Source: Bacillota bacterium (GTDB lineage Bacteria; Bacillota; Clostridia; Lachnospirales; Lachnospiraceae). Taken from it: a stretch of 64,000 nucleotides of DNA. The notes beneath the pieces were generated by a model. The model was not told the DNA's origin and ran no database searches. It saw nothing but the letters and a program-made list of their open reading frames with translations. Made by a program: the position numbers and the translations under genes. The stretch lies in assembly GCA_023391695.1 (NCBI GenBank), contig JAEWAK010000057.1:1-64000 (forward strand), given 5' to 3'. Below, piece by piece: positions 44,279 to 53,693 of the stretch (the stretch's first letter is position 1; the number at the start of each line of letters is the position of its first letter).

Positions 44279-45187
44279 GTGAAGAAAACAATTAAAACGA
44301 AAATTAAACGGTCCAGGGGTACGGTGGTTTTTGATACGTTTAACGATATTTTTATGGTACTGATCTGCTTTTTATGTCTGTATCCGATCTGGTATGTTAT
44401 TGTAAATTCATTTAACGACGCAAAGGATGCCATGATGGGAGGAATTTACTGGTGGCCGAGAAAGTTTTCACTGGAAAATTATATTACGGTTTTTGAAGAC
44501 AGCAGTGTAATACAGGCATTCAAGGTTACCATAGGAAAAACCTTATTCGGTACGCTGCTGAACGTATTTTTCACCGCCATGGTAGCCTATCCCTTATCGA
44601 AAAGTTATCTCATGGGAAGAAAAGTATATATGATGTTCGGAACGATTACCATGTTTTTTGCCGGAGGTTTAATACCGACCTTTATTTTATATAAACAGCT
44701 GAACCTTTTAAATAATTTTTTAGTATACATAATACCCGCTGCTTTTAATTTTTTTAATTTATTGATTTTTATAAACTTTTTCCGTGATATTCCGACATCT
44801 TTGGAGGAGTCTGCCAAAATAGACGGTGCTAATGACTGGGGTATATTTATAAAGGTGATTTTGCCCTTATCCAAGCCGGTTCTTGCAACAATCGCACTAT
44901 TTGCAGGTGTTGGGCAGTGGAATGATTATTTCGGAGGGCTGATGTTTATGACAAACCGGGTTGATCTGGAGCCGATACAGACTTACCTGTACCGTATGGT
45001 AGCCCAGGTACAATCCAGCCAGATGGCCCAGTCCATATCAGCTGCCAATATTACGGCCTCCGATACCACGTCCACATCCATCAAGCTGGCGGCTATGGTT
45101 ATAACAACTTTGCCTATCTGCTGCGTTTATCCGTTCCTTCAGAAATATTTTGTAAAAGGAATGATGGTCGGCGCAGTTAAGGAATAA
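44279..45187 (+). CDS. Sugar ABC transporter permease (YtcP-like)
   Basis: 302 residues with a GTG start (GGGAGG 7 bases upstream). Six membrane helices; EAA loop LEESAKIDGANDWGIFIKVILPLSK. Partner of the preceding permease, with the binding protein encoded next; no ATPase gene nearby. Confidence 0.92.
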   Translation: MKKTIKTKIKRSRGTVVFDTFNDIFMVLICFLCLYPIWYVIVNSFNDAKDAMMGGIYWWPRKFSLENYITVFEDSSVIQAFKVTIGKTLFGTLLNVFFTAMVAYPLSKSYLMGRKVYMMFGTITMFFAGGLIPTFILYKQLNLLNNFLVYIIPAAFNFFNLLIFINFFRDIPTSLEESAKIDGANDWGIFIKVILPLSKPVLATIALFAGVGQWNDYFGGLMFMTNRVDLEPIQTYLYRMVAQVQSSQMAQSISAANITASDTTSTSIKLAAMVITTLPICCVYPFLQKYFVKGMMVGAVKE

Positions 45188-45287
45188 TTAAAAAATAATA
45201 AAAGGGAGGAAAACAAGATTCAGTTATTGTTTGTGCTAAAAGGCAGGAACGAGGTAGGAGGTATGCCGTATCGGCATGTTTGAAAGG

Positions 45288-45376
45288 GTTGAAGGAAAAA
45301 TATAATAAAGGAAAGGAATGCCACATACAGATTCTTTCAGCCTGCGAAACTAGTTTCGCATATTTATGTTGTGGCA
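45288..45376 (+). ncRNA. Candidate pseudoknot RNA element, copy B
   Basis: GTTGAAGGAA (45288-45297) pairs with TTCTTTCAGC (45332-45341), using G-U where copy A has C-G or A-U pairs. TGCCACA in the loop (45319-45325) pairs with TGTGGCA (45370-45376), so the second helix is longer than in copy A. An extra perfect hairpin (TGCGAAAC-TA-GTTTCGCA, 45342-45359) is inserted between the helices. The loop keeps AAATATAATA and AGGAAAGGAA. It lies 40 bases before the binding-protein ATG, with a further hairpin ACCGCAGA-CTTG-TCTGCGGT between. Class unknown; a promoter reading of TATAAT remains possible. Confidence 0.52.
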
Positions 45377-45416
45377 GTACCGCAGACTTGTCTGCGGTAT
45401 GCAATGGGTGTAAAAA

Positions 45417-47090
45417 ATGAAAAAAACTTACAAGAAAGCAGCGGCCTTTGCCCTGATCCTGGTTATGGTCTTTACTGGAGCCGGCTGCGGAAAAAAGAAT
45501 GCAGCAACCGGTTCGGATGCGGTCAAAGACGGGACGGCGACGGTCCAGGAAGCAGCCGGATCAACTGGTACGGAAGGGGATGCCCTTCCCGGCTGGCAGA
45601 AGAATGCGGCCGATAAAGTGGATTTGTCCTGGTATATTAATTTTTCCTGGTTTACCACACCCTGGGGTGAAAATTTGGTATCGAAAACAATTACGGAAGA
45701 AACGGGCTGTAATATAGAATTTGTAGTTCCGGCCGGAACCGAATCAGAAAAACTAAACTCTTTGATTGCCTCCGATTCCCTGCCTGATATACTTACCCTT
45801 GGCTGGTATGAACCCCAGGTAGGCCAGATGATTGAAGACGGTATGGTATATGCGCTGGATGAACTGGCAGATCAATATGACCTTTACTGGTATCAAGTTG
45901 CGGATAAAAGCCGTGTTGGCTGGTTTACACAGGATGACGGACATATTTACGGTTATCCGAATTCTTCCTTTTCACCGGCTGACTATGAAAAATATGACAA
46001 TATCGCTTCCAACCAGACATTTTTAGTAAGGAAAGACATTTATGAAGCCATAGGAAGTCCTGATATGACGACACCGGAAGGCTTTATTGCTGCCGTTAAG
46101 GCTGCCGCTGAGAAATTCCCGGAAGTAAACGGCCAGCCCCTGATCCCCATCGGCGCCCATGAATTCACCAATACGGGTAACGTGTCCTTTGATCAGTATC
46201 TGGAAAACTTTTTAGCAGTTCCATATGAAAAAGACGGAAAGTATTATGACAGGCTGACCGATCCCGAATTAGTCAGGTGGTTAAAGGCTTTCCGGGAATT
46301 AGGAGCCGAAGGATATTTATATGACGATATCTTTATTGATAAGAGAGCCCAGATGGAAGAAAAAATAGCACAGGGGCGTTATTTCTGCATGTTATACCAG
46401 AGAACCGACTTAGCAGACCAGGAAAAGATTTTATATGCCAATGATCCGGACAGTATCTATATTGCAGTGGACGGACCGAAAAACAGCAAAGGTGATGCAT
46501 ATACCTTACCCGGCACCGGTATCAACGGCTGGACCCTGACCATGATTTCGAAAAACTGCGAACGTCCTGACCGTGCAATCCAGTTATTTTCGTATTTAAT
46601 GAGTGAACACGGACAGCTTATGACCTGGTTGGGCGTGGAAGGAAAGACCTGGGATTATGTTGACGACGTTGCTACTATGAAACCGGAAGTCAGGGAGTTA
46701 TTGACGAAAGACAGGGCGGAATATGATAAACAGTACGGAGCGGATTCCGCATACTGGATGTTCCAGGATAATGCAATGGCTCTTAAGTGGGCAGTACCGA
46801 CGGCAGAACCCCTGGGGCAGATGGAACGCTGGACCTATCCATATGTTATATCAACTTCCCAATATGATGTAACTTTGGCCGCGGATTCCGATGAAATGGA
46901 TATCCAGACCCAGGCCGACAATGAATGGGGCGTCGTATTACCGAAGCTTTTACTGGCAGGTTCGGAACAGGAATTTGACACAATCTGGTCGGATTATATG
47001 CAAAAGCGTAAAGATTACGGATACGGCCAGGTATTGTCGACCAAAACGGAAATGATGGATGAGGCCAAGGAGAAATTAGGAATTAAATAA
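45417..47090 (+). CDS. Sugar ABC transporter, solute-binding lipoprotein
   Basis: 557 residues. Signal peptide with lipobox TGAGC (Cys23), low-complexity Ala/Gly/Thr linker, then an LplA-like binding protein (IASDSLPDILTLGWYEPQVGQM). The ribosome site is weak (GGGTG), which, with the structured leader, suggests post-transcriptional control. Downstream GH94 suggests beta-gluco-oligosaccharides as ligand; inference only. Confidence 0.92.
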   Translation: MKKTYKKAAAFALILVMVFTGAGCGKKNAATGSDAVKDGTATVQEAAGSTGTEGDALPGWQKNAADKVDLSWYINFSWFTTPWGENLVSKTITEETGCNIEFVVPAGTESEKLNSLIASDSLPDILTLGWYEPQVGQMIEDGMVYALDELADQYDLYWYQVADKSRVGWFTQDDGHIYGYPNSSFSPADYEKYDNIASNQTFLVRKDIYEAIGSPDMTTPEGFIAAVKAAAEKFPEVNGQPLIPIGAHEFTNTGNVSFDQYLENFLAVPYEKDGKYYDRLTDPELVRWLKAFRELGAEGYLYDDIFIDKRAQMEEKIAQGRYFCMLYQRTDLADQEKILYANDPDSIYIAVDGPKNSKGDAYTLPGTGINGWTLTMISKNCERPDRAIQLFSYLMSEHGQLMTWLGVEGKTWDYVDDVATMKPEVRELLTKDRAEYDKQYGADSAYWMFQDNAMALKWAVPTAEPLGQMERWTYPYVISTSQYDVTLAADSDEMDIQTQADNEWGVVLPKLLLAGSEQEFDTIWSDYMQKRKDYGYGQVLSTKTEMMDEAKEKLGIK

Positions 47091-47107
47091 TCGGTTTTAA
47101 TGGGAAA

Positions 47108-47144
47108 AACAGCCTGATAATTGTATGTCATCAGGTTGTTTTTT
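47108..47144 (+). terminator. Terminator of the second transporter operon
   Basis: AACAGCCTGAT pairs with ATCAGGTTGTT (one G-U), then TTTT. It lies 18 bases after the stop. Confidence 0.88.
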
Positions 47145-47168
47145 CCAATGAAATTCATTATAATGTAA

Positions 47169-47265
47169 TTTATCGGAAGCTGTTTACAAACTTGCGGTAA
47201 AAGGCGGTACTTTTTACCGACGTGCATATAATTTATCGGAAGTTGATTTACAAACTTCCGATAAA
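47169..47265 (+). repeat. Composite hairpin repeat, most complete copy
   Basis: Three parts: hairpin A (TTTATCGGAAG pairing with CTTGCGGTAAA), a core (AAAAGGCGGTAC then TTTTTACCGACGTGCAT, with a CGGTA/TACCG stem), and hairpin B (TTTATCGGAAGTT pairing with AAACTTCCGATAAA, a perfect 12-13 bp stem). The core recurs at 63351-63378 in the same direction and at 55451-55481 in the opposite direction. It ends 64 bases before the kinase ATG. Confidence 0.65.
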
Positions 47266-47329
47266 GGTAAATAAAAAGACATTTTATAAGTTTTGACAAC
47301 GTAAAAGCATATATCATTACGGAGGCATA

Positions 47330-49129
47330 ATGGAACAGATAAGAAGGAATTTTTCGTCCTTAAAATTAAGCCACAAATTTACTTTTCTCATTATGGCAAT
47401 TATTGTTTTTCCCATGGTTATCCTTTCAACCCTGTTTTTTGACAATATTAAGGATTCCAGGATAACGGAAAAAATGAAAAACGTAGAGTTAAATTTCACC
47501 CAGAATTATAATCAGATTCAAAAAAATGTAGAAATGTGCCAGATGTCCACCCAGGTAATGATAAACAGTCAGAATTTCTGGAATTATGTTTTACGGTTTT
47601 GTCAAAAAGAAGATTTTAAAACACAGCAATTATTGAATTTTTATCAGACTGAAATAAAAGCCTTGGAAAAAATAGTAAACACCAATCCCTATTTATATCA
47701 GATAAGGGTCTATGCCGATTTTGACAAGATACCGGAAATGATGCCGATTCTCTATCGGAAGGACCGGATGAAGAGGCTGTCCTGGGCAAGGTACGGAGTA
47801 CCGGCATCCGGGACCTGGCAGTTTGATTATGCGGATGAGATTTTTCCGACTTATTCCGCCTATGGGAGTGACCATCTGGTTTCCCTGGTTACCCGGAATC
47901 CTTTAGGCAATGGAATGGATGCGGTAATTGAAGTATCCACCAAGATGGAATTAATGTTTCCTCAGATCTATTCGCCCACCGAAGAGGAATGGACCTGCTT
48001 TGTGGATGAAAAAGGAAGATATTATTTTGATTCCGCCTATGACTGCAGATGGTTTGATAATGTTTCGGATGTAATGCAGAAAATGCCCCGGGATCTGGAA
48101 GACATCGCATATGATACCATGAATTTAGACGGGGAGCCGGTGGTGGTCTGTTATAAAAATGTAAAGGAATTAAACGGGTATCTGTTCCGGATTGTTTCCT
48201 TACAGGAGGACCTTGCAACCGTCAACCGTTTCCGGAATATTTTCTGGGGATGTTTTGTTGTTATTGTTATTGCATTGATATTTGTTTCCGATAAAATCGT
48301 GAAAATCATTCTGAAGCAGTTTTATATCATTATGGATACCGTGAGGATGGTACAAAAAGGTGATTTAGAGGTCCGTGTCCCGGCTTTCAGGGATGATGAA
48401 ATAGGGGAACTGGGGCAGCAGATCAATAAGATGCTGGGACGGATAAACCGTTTGATGGGCGATAATATCAAACGGGAAGTATTAGTAAAAAATACGGAAA
48501 TCCGTGCTCTCCAGAACCAGATCAATGCCCATTTTATATATAATGTACTGGAATCCATTAAAATGATGGCCGAGGTGGATGAAAAATATGAGATATCCGA
48601 TGCCGTGACGGCTTTGGGAAAGCTCCTTCGTTACAGTATGAAATGGGTATCAAAGAATGTTACCGTCGGAGAAGAAATCGACTATATCAGGAATTACCTG
48701 GCATTAATCAATCTGCGGTTTGATTATGAAATTTATTTATCCTTAAAAATTCCGGATATCATATATAAACAGGAGATTCCCAAGATGTCCCTGCAGCCCA
48801 TTATAGAGAATGCCATTTACCATGGAATTGAAGAGTTGGCGGAGGACACCAGCATATATATGAAAGGAATTATATATGAAAGTTACTGTACGATTGAAAT
48901 TACGGACGCCGGGAGGGGAATGACGGAGGAAGAAATCGTGCAGCTGCAGAAAAAAATTGAGGGAGAAATTGAAACGACAGGCAGTTCCGGCAATGGAATC
49001 GGATTAAAGAACGTCCAGGACCGGATTAAAATAAGTTTTGGTGAGGAGTATGGTATCAGTATAGCATCGAAAAAAGACTGCTATACGAAAGTAATAGTTA
49101 AAATTCCGTTTATTACGGAAAATTCTTAG
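47330..49129 (+). CDS. YesM-type sensor histidine kinase
   Basis: 599 residues. Membrane helix about 17-39, extracellular sensor about 40-295, second helix about 300-325 (FWGCFVVIVIALIFVSDKIV), HAMP, phospho-His in QNQINAHFIYNVLESIKMM near 400, and HATPase boxes IENAIYHGIEEL and DAGRGM. ACGGAGG precedes the ATG. It pairs with the response regulator that follows and sits between the second transporter and GH94, so it should control this locus. Confidence 0.92.
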   Translation: MEQIRRNFSSLKLSHKFTFLIMAIIVFPMVILSTLFFDNIKDSRITEKMKNVELNFTQNYNQIQKNVEMCQMSTQVMINSQNFWNYVLRFCQKEDFKTQQLLNFYQTEIKALEKIVNTNPYLYQIRVYADFDKIPEMMPILYRKDRMKRLSWARYGVPASGTWQFDYADEIFPTYSAYGSDHLVSLVTRNPLGNGMDAVIEVSTKMELMFPQIYSPTEEEWTCFVDEKGRYYFDSAYDCRWFDNVSDVMQKMPRDLEDIAYDTMNLDGEPVVVCYKNVKELNGYLFRIVSLQEDLATVNRFRNIFWGCFVVIVIALIFVSDKIVKIILKQFYIIMDTVRMVQKGDLEVRVPAFRDDEIGELGQQINKMLGRINRLMGDNIKREVLVKNTEIRALQNQINAHFIYNVLESIKMMAEVDEKYEISDAVTALGKLLRYSMKWVSKNVTVGEEIDYIRNYLALINLRFDYEIYLSLKIPDIIYKQEIPKMSLQPIIENAIYHGIEELAEDTSIYMKGIIYESYCTIEITDAGRGMTEEEIVQLQKKIEGEIETTGSSGNGIGLKNVQDRIKISFGEEYGISIASKKDCYTKVIVKIPFITENS

Positions 49130-49271
49130 CAGTGCGGCAGAATTCCCGGGTTTTTTGCTGCGGGGCCGGCATTTTTGAAATAGGGATCTGCAATTTGCCG
49201 GCATGATGCATTCGGCCGATTCACGCCGGGCTGCCAACGGGTGCACTGCCTGAGTATAGGGGAGGATTTAT

Positions 49272-50732
49272 ATGAAGAAGTTGTTGATCGTAGAGGACGA
49301 GAAAATCATCCGTCAGGGGATTAAGGCCATGGTAATTCGTTCTGCTGTTCCTATTGATGAAATTATATTATGTAAAAATGGGGAGGAGGCATATGAAATC
49401 GTAAAAAACGATCAAATCGATGTAATGATCACTGACATCCGTATGCCAAAAAAAGACGGTATTACGCTCGTAAAAGAAATACAATCACTGCCATATGTAC
49501 CCAAAGTCATTGTAATCAGCGGATATGACGATTTTTCCTACGCAGTTGAATTGCTGCGTAATGGGGCAAAAGAATATTTGCTGAAACCCATTGAACGGGA
49601 TAAAATTAATATGATACTGGAGAAATTAGAGAAGGAAATCAAAGCCGAGGAAATACAGCAGAACGAAAACATTAAAATAGGCTGCCAGCAGTTTAAGTAT
49701 ATGTTGTTAAATCCCGTTATATCAGAGGAAGAAGTAAAGGCTATTGAAAATAAATTCAAAAATTATTTTTTAAACGGTGAATATGTGGTTTGCTGCACCA
49801 ATTACAGAACACGAAAGGACATGAGCCGGGAAGAGGTCATATTCCTGGATGATATAAACGGACAAAGTGTTTTTATTGTAAAAAATTCCGGTAAGGAAGA
49901 AATACTCAGCAATCTGCTGAAAGATCATTTTGTAGGTGTCAGCAGGGAACATAAAAATCTGGGGGAACTGAAAGAAGCATATGGGGAAGCCTTATATGCA
50001 AGGAAGTATGCTTTTGCAACCGGGAATTTTATCACGGAATACAGTCACACCGAAAGTACGAAAGAGACCGTTTCCGATGAAACCATAGACCAGTTTGTAC
50101 AGATGGTCGGAACGGATAAGCTGGGAGAGGCCGACAAAGTTTTGATCCGTATCTTATATAAGACAAAACAGGGCCAGATCGAGCCGGATTATTTCATGTC
50201 CTTAATGAATACCCTGGTTGAGAAGATATGCTTAAATTATAAAAATATTCTGGATTTTGAGGCGGAAAACATCAGTGACCTGAAAAACGTATATGAATAT
50301 GACAATGCCGGCAGTTATTATGAAGCCATATCAGGCTGGATCGAATCCATCAATGAAAGACTCATTACCGAGTTTGATGATTACAAAAACAAACAGAAGA
50401 TCCAAAAAGCAGTCCGGTACATACAGGAAAATTATGATAGAGACCTGAATATGGCTGTGGTATCAAACTTCATATCCATGAACTATTCATTGTTCTCCTA
50501 TGTATTTAAGCAATATACCGGAATGAATTTTGTAAATTACTTAAAAACCATCCGGATTAACGAAGCAAAAAGATTATTGGAAAAAACCGATAAAAAAATC
50601 ATAGAAATCAGCAGTCTGATCGGGTATGAGAATGAAAAGCATTTTATGAAAATTTTTAAGTCTGTCTGCGGTGTATCCCCATCGGAATACCGGAAGAATG
50701 CCCAGGTCGGCAAGTTAAATTTAAACCCGTAA
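49272..50732 (+). CDS. YesN-type response regulator with AraC DNA-binding domain
   Basis: 486 residues. Receiver 1-120 with phospho-accepting Asp55 (MITDIRMP) and YLLKPIER; AraC double helix-turn-helix at about 375-480 (MAVVSNFISMNYSLFSYVFKQYTG and ISSLIGYENEKHFMKIFKSVCGVSPSEYR). AGGGGAGG precedes the ATG. Probable targets are the transporter upstream and the phosphorylase downstream. Confidence 0.92.
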   Translation: MKKLLIVEDEKIIRQGIKAMVIRSAVPIDEIILCKNGEEAYEIVKNDQIDVMITDIRMPKKDGITLVKEIQSLPYVPKVIVISGYDDFSYAVELLRNGAKEYLLKPIERDKINMILEKLEKEIKAEEIQQNENIKIGCQQFKYMLLNPVISEEEVKAIENKFKNYFLNGEYVVCCTNYRTRKDMSREEVIFLDDINGQSVFIVKNSGKEEILSNLLKDHFVGVSREHKNLGELKEAYGEALYARKYAFATGNFITEYSHTESTKETVSDETIDQFVQMVGTDKLGEADKVLIRILYKTKQGQIEPDYFMSLMNTLVEKICLNYKNILDFEAENISDLKNVYEYDNAGSYYEAISGWIESINERLITEFDDYKNKQKIQKAVRYIQENYDRDLNMAVVSNFISMNYSLFSYVFKQYTGMNFVNYLKTIRINEAKRLLEKTDKKIIEISSLIGYENEKHFMKIFKSVCGVSPSEYRKNAQVGKLNLNP

Positions 50733-50833
50733 ATTTGATTTGATAACTTTGACAGGTCAAATCAATATACGTGACGATTCGGTCACCGGATACATCATAA
50801 TAAATACGCATACTGCGTGGATGGGAGAAAGGT

Positions 50834-53536
50834 ATGGAAGGCTATGAGTTTTTAGATGAAAAAGGAAGGTTCCGACTGAAAGATCCGGAGCTGACTGGTT
50901 ATCTTTATTTTCCGATTGCCAATGAAAGCGGTGTAATGGGCAGCGTCACCCCTACGTTGGGAGGGGACAGCAAGCTGGGGCAGAATACATTCTTATTGGC
51001 TCCGGTAAGCAGTGAAGATTTACATAATAATAAATCTTCCAGGAATTTCTGGTGCATGATAAAAGGGAAAGGCATCTGGTCTGCGGCCGGTCGGTCGGCC
51101 AAACAGGAAGCGGCCCTTTTTACGGCAGGGAAGGAAGAGACGGTTTTGGAAGTCGGAATTATGTGGCAGAAGGTAACAAGGACTTCGAAAGAATATGGGA
51201 TAACTTCGGAAATTACCTCATTTGTGCCCTATACAAAAGATACGTTGGAATTCATGACGGTAACACTTAAAAATTCCGGCAGGGAACCCCTTACGTTCAC
51301 ACCGGTTGCTGCCATTCCCCTTTACGGCAGATCCGCAGATAATATCAGGGACCACAGGCATGTTACTTCTTTACTGCATAGGGTGGAAGTTACGAAAGAA
51401 GGGGTTATATTAAACCCGACACTGACCTTTGATGAAAGGGGGCACCGGAAAAATACCGTGGTTTACGGTGTATTTGGAGCTGCCGAAGACAGAGAAAATC
51501 CGGTCGGTTTTTACCCCTGCGCGGAAGATTTTATTGGGGAAGGCGGCAATTTTGAGAATCCGAAAGCTCTTCAGGATGAATCCATAAAATATGTGACGGA
51601 AGGGACTGTACTGGACGGCTATGAGGCTCTGGGAGGGATCCGCTTTGCAGAGGTTACCTTACCCCCGGGGGAAGGTAAAACCTATGTAATCGTGTTGGGA
51701 TACGGAAACTCTAAGGAAAGTCTGGAAAAGACGGTCAAACCCTTCCTTTCCCGGGAAGCCGTAAGTACTTCTTTAACGAAAACCAGGGCTTACTGGGAAC
51801 AAAAACTGAATATTGCCTACAAAACCGGAGACAAAAATTTTGATGCCTGGATGCAGTGGGTAAATTTCCAGCCCATGCTGCGCAGAATCTACGGTTGTTC
51901 TTTCCTTCCCCATCACGACTATGGCAAAGGAGGACGGGGCTGGAGGGATTTATGGCAGGATTGTCTGGCCCTTCTCCTTATGAATCCGGAGGGCGTCAGG
52001 GATATGTTAACCGATAATTTCGGCGGTGTACGGGCAGATGGAAGCAACGCTACCATAATCGGGACAACACAGGGGGAATTTATCGCAGACCGGAATAATA
52101 TAACCAGGGTATGGATGGATCACGGGGCATGGCCTTTTCTTACCGCTAACCTCTATATTATGCAAAGCGGGGATTTAAACCTTTTATTAAAGGAGAATTA
52201 TTATTTTAAAGATCCCCAGGCAGTGCGGGGAGAGGACAAAGATCCCCTTTGGAAGCCGGAGGACGGAAACCGCCTTAAGACTGCGGGAGGAAAAGAATAC
52301 CGGGGAACCATACTCGAACACATGTTAATCCAGCACCTGACTTCCTTTTACGATGTAGGCGGACACAACCATATCCGGATGAGGGGAGCCGACTGGAATG
52401 ACGCTCTGGATATGGCAAGAGAACATGGGGAAAGTGTTGCCTTCACCTTCCTTTATGGGGAGAATCTGGAGCAGCTGGCGGAACGGATTCTGGATCTGGA
52501 GACAGCAGGAGCCAGTGAGCTGGAGCTGTTAAAAGAGCTGGAATTGCTGTTAACGGACGATACGGCCCTTTATGAGGATATTGCCGGGAAGCAGGAGCTG
52601 CTGTACAAATACTGTACCCTCTGCAAACATACTGTCAGCGGGGAAAAGGTTTTTATATCCTGTAAAGCACTGGCTGCCAACTTGAAAAATAAAGCGGCCT
52701 GGATACGGGAACACATCCGGAAAACCGAGTGGATTACCAATAAGGAAGGTCATTCCTGGTATAACAGCTATTATGATAACAGCGGAAAGCAGGTAGAAGG
52801 TGACAGTAAAACCGGAGTCAGGATGATGCTTACCGGACAAGTATTTGCCATAATGTCACAAACGGCCACGGAGGAACAGGTCAGGGATATTGTGTCAGCA
52901 GCCGATACGTATCTTTACGATGATGCCATCGGTGGGTATAAGCTCAACACCGATTTTAAGGAGTTAAAAACTGACCTTGGCAGGATGTTTGGATTCGCAT
53001 ACGGCAGCAAGGAGAACGGAGCCGTATTTTCCCATATGGCAGTGATGTATGCCAATGCTTTATACCGGAGAAGCTTCGTACCGGAAGGTTATAAGGTAAT
53101 TAACAGTCTCTACCACCACTTAAGTGATTTCGGCAAAAGCAGGACTTATCCGGGGATACCGGAATATGTCGGGGATAACGGCAGAGGCCTTTACCATTAC
53201 CTGACAGGCTCGGCCAGCTGGCTGTTACTGACGGTCATAAGCGAAATGTTCGGAATAAAAGGACACCTTGGAGACCTTCGGTTAGAGCCGAAGCTTATGG
53301 CGGAACAGTTTGATGATGAGAATCAGGCATCAGCTGAATTTGTCTTTGCAGGCAGGAAGCTTGCAGTTACATACCGGAATCAAAACAGGAAAGAATATGG
53401 GGATTACAAGCCGGCCGGTATTACTGTGGATGGTGTTTTATACGATATAAAAAAGGGAAATGGCGTAATTAAAAGAAGCTATTTAGAAACCCTGGATGTC
53501 TCAGGGCAGCATGTAATTCAAGTAGAATTGGTATAA
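50834..53536 (+). CDS. GH94 family glycoside phosphorylase
   Basis: 900 residues, no signal peptide. N-terminal beta-sandwich (about 1-300), linker helices, then an (alpha/alpha)6 barrel with the family segments GGRGWRDLWQDCLALLL, the general-acid Asp region RMRGADWNDALDMA and a C-terminal HLSDFGKSRTYPGIPEY. GH94 enzymes cleave beta-glucosides with phosphate to give glucose 1-phosphate (cellobiose, laminaribiose, cellodextrin, chitobiose, sophorose-type). The length of about 900 is nearer to laminaribiose phosphorylase than to cellobiose phosphorylase, but the linkage cannot be fixed here. Its position after the sugar-sensing pair fits use of imported oligosaccharides. Confidence 0.88.
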   Translation: MEGYEFLDEKGRFRLKDPELTGYLYFPIANESGVMGSVTPTLGGDSKLGQNTFLLAPVSSEDLHNNKSSRNFWCMIKGKGIWSAAGRSAKQEAALFTAGKEETVLEVGIMWQKVTRTSKEYGITSEITSFVPYTKDTLEFMTVTLKNSGREPLTFTPVAAIPLYGRSADNIRDHRHVTSLLHRVEVTKEGVILNPTLTFDERGHRKNTVVYGVFGAAEDRENPVGFYPCAEDFIGEGGNFENPKALQDESIKYVTEGTVLDGYEALGGIRFAEVTLPPGEGKTYVIVLGYGNSKESLEKTVKPFLSREAVSTSLTKTRAYWEQKLNIAYKTGDKNFDAWMQWVNFQPMLRRIYGCSFLPHHDYGKGGRGWRDLWQDCLALLLMNPEGVRDMLTDNFGGVRADGSNATIIGTTQGEFIADRNNITRVWMDHGAWPFLTANLYIMQSGDLNLLLKENYYFKDPQAVRGEDKDPLWKPEDGNRLKTAGGKEYRGTILEHMLIQHLTSFYDVGGHNHIRMRGADWNDALDMAREHGESVAFTFLYGENLEQLAERILDLETAGASELELLKELELLLTDDTALYEDIAGKQELLYKYCTLCKHTVSGEKVFISCKALAANLKNKAAWIREHIRKTEWITNKEGHSWYNSYYDNSGKQVEGDSKTGVRMMLTGQVFAIMSQTATEEQVRDIVSAADTYLYDDAIGGYKLNTDFKELKTDLGRMFGFAYGSKENGAVFSHMAVMYANALYRRSFVPEGYKVINSLYHHLSDFGKSRTYPGIPEYVGDNGRGLYHYLTGSASWLLLTVISEMFGIKGHLGDLRLEPKLMAEQFDDENQASAEFVFAGRKLAVTYRNQNRKEYGDYKPAGITVDGVLYDIKKGNGVIKRSYLETLDVSGQHVIQVELV

Positions 53537-53585
53537 ATACCAGGGGCAATAAACTCCCGGTTTTTGACAAAGGAATGCATAGCCC

Positions 53586-53628
53586 GGTTATGAGCCTGTG
53601 GCAAAGCGGAATGCGAATATGCACTTTG
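53586..53628 (+). repeat. Dispersed intergenic repeat, copy 2
   Basis: GGTTATGAGC...CAAAGCGGAATGCGAATAT...CTTTGG matches 7141-7182 with small gaps. Unlike copy 1 the 3' part no longer makes a good stem. It stands in the leader of the small cupin gene. Confidence 0.45.
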
Positions 53629-53693
53629 GCTGTATAGGAGGGAAACAAGCAAAAATAATTGAAAACTGTACTTATAAGGAAGGTTGGGGATTT

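Noticed and set aside
45371..45616. 81-codon frame overlapping the start of the binding-protein gene
   Set aside because: Out of frame with the lipoprotein gene, which has a clear signal peptide and lipobox; the short frame has no features.
47169..47265. Insertion sequence or CRISPR repeat
   Set aside because: No transposase, no target duplication and no regular spacer pattern; the element is under 100 bases.
50834..53536. Cyclic beta-1,2-glucan synthase or cellobiose phosphorylase as a firm call
   Set aside because: The synthase is far longer and has a GH84-type transferase part, and cellobiose phosphorylases are about 800 residues; only the GH94 family is safe.
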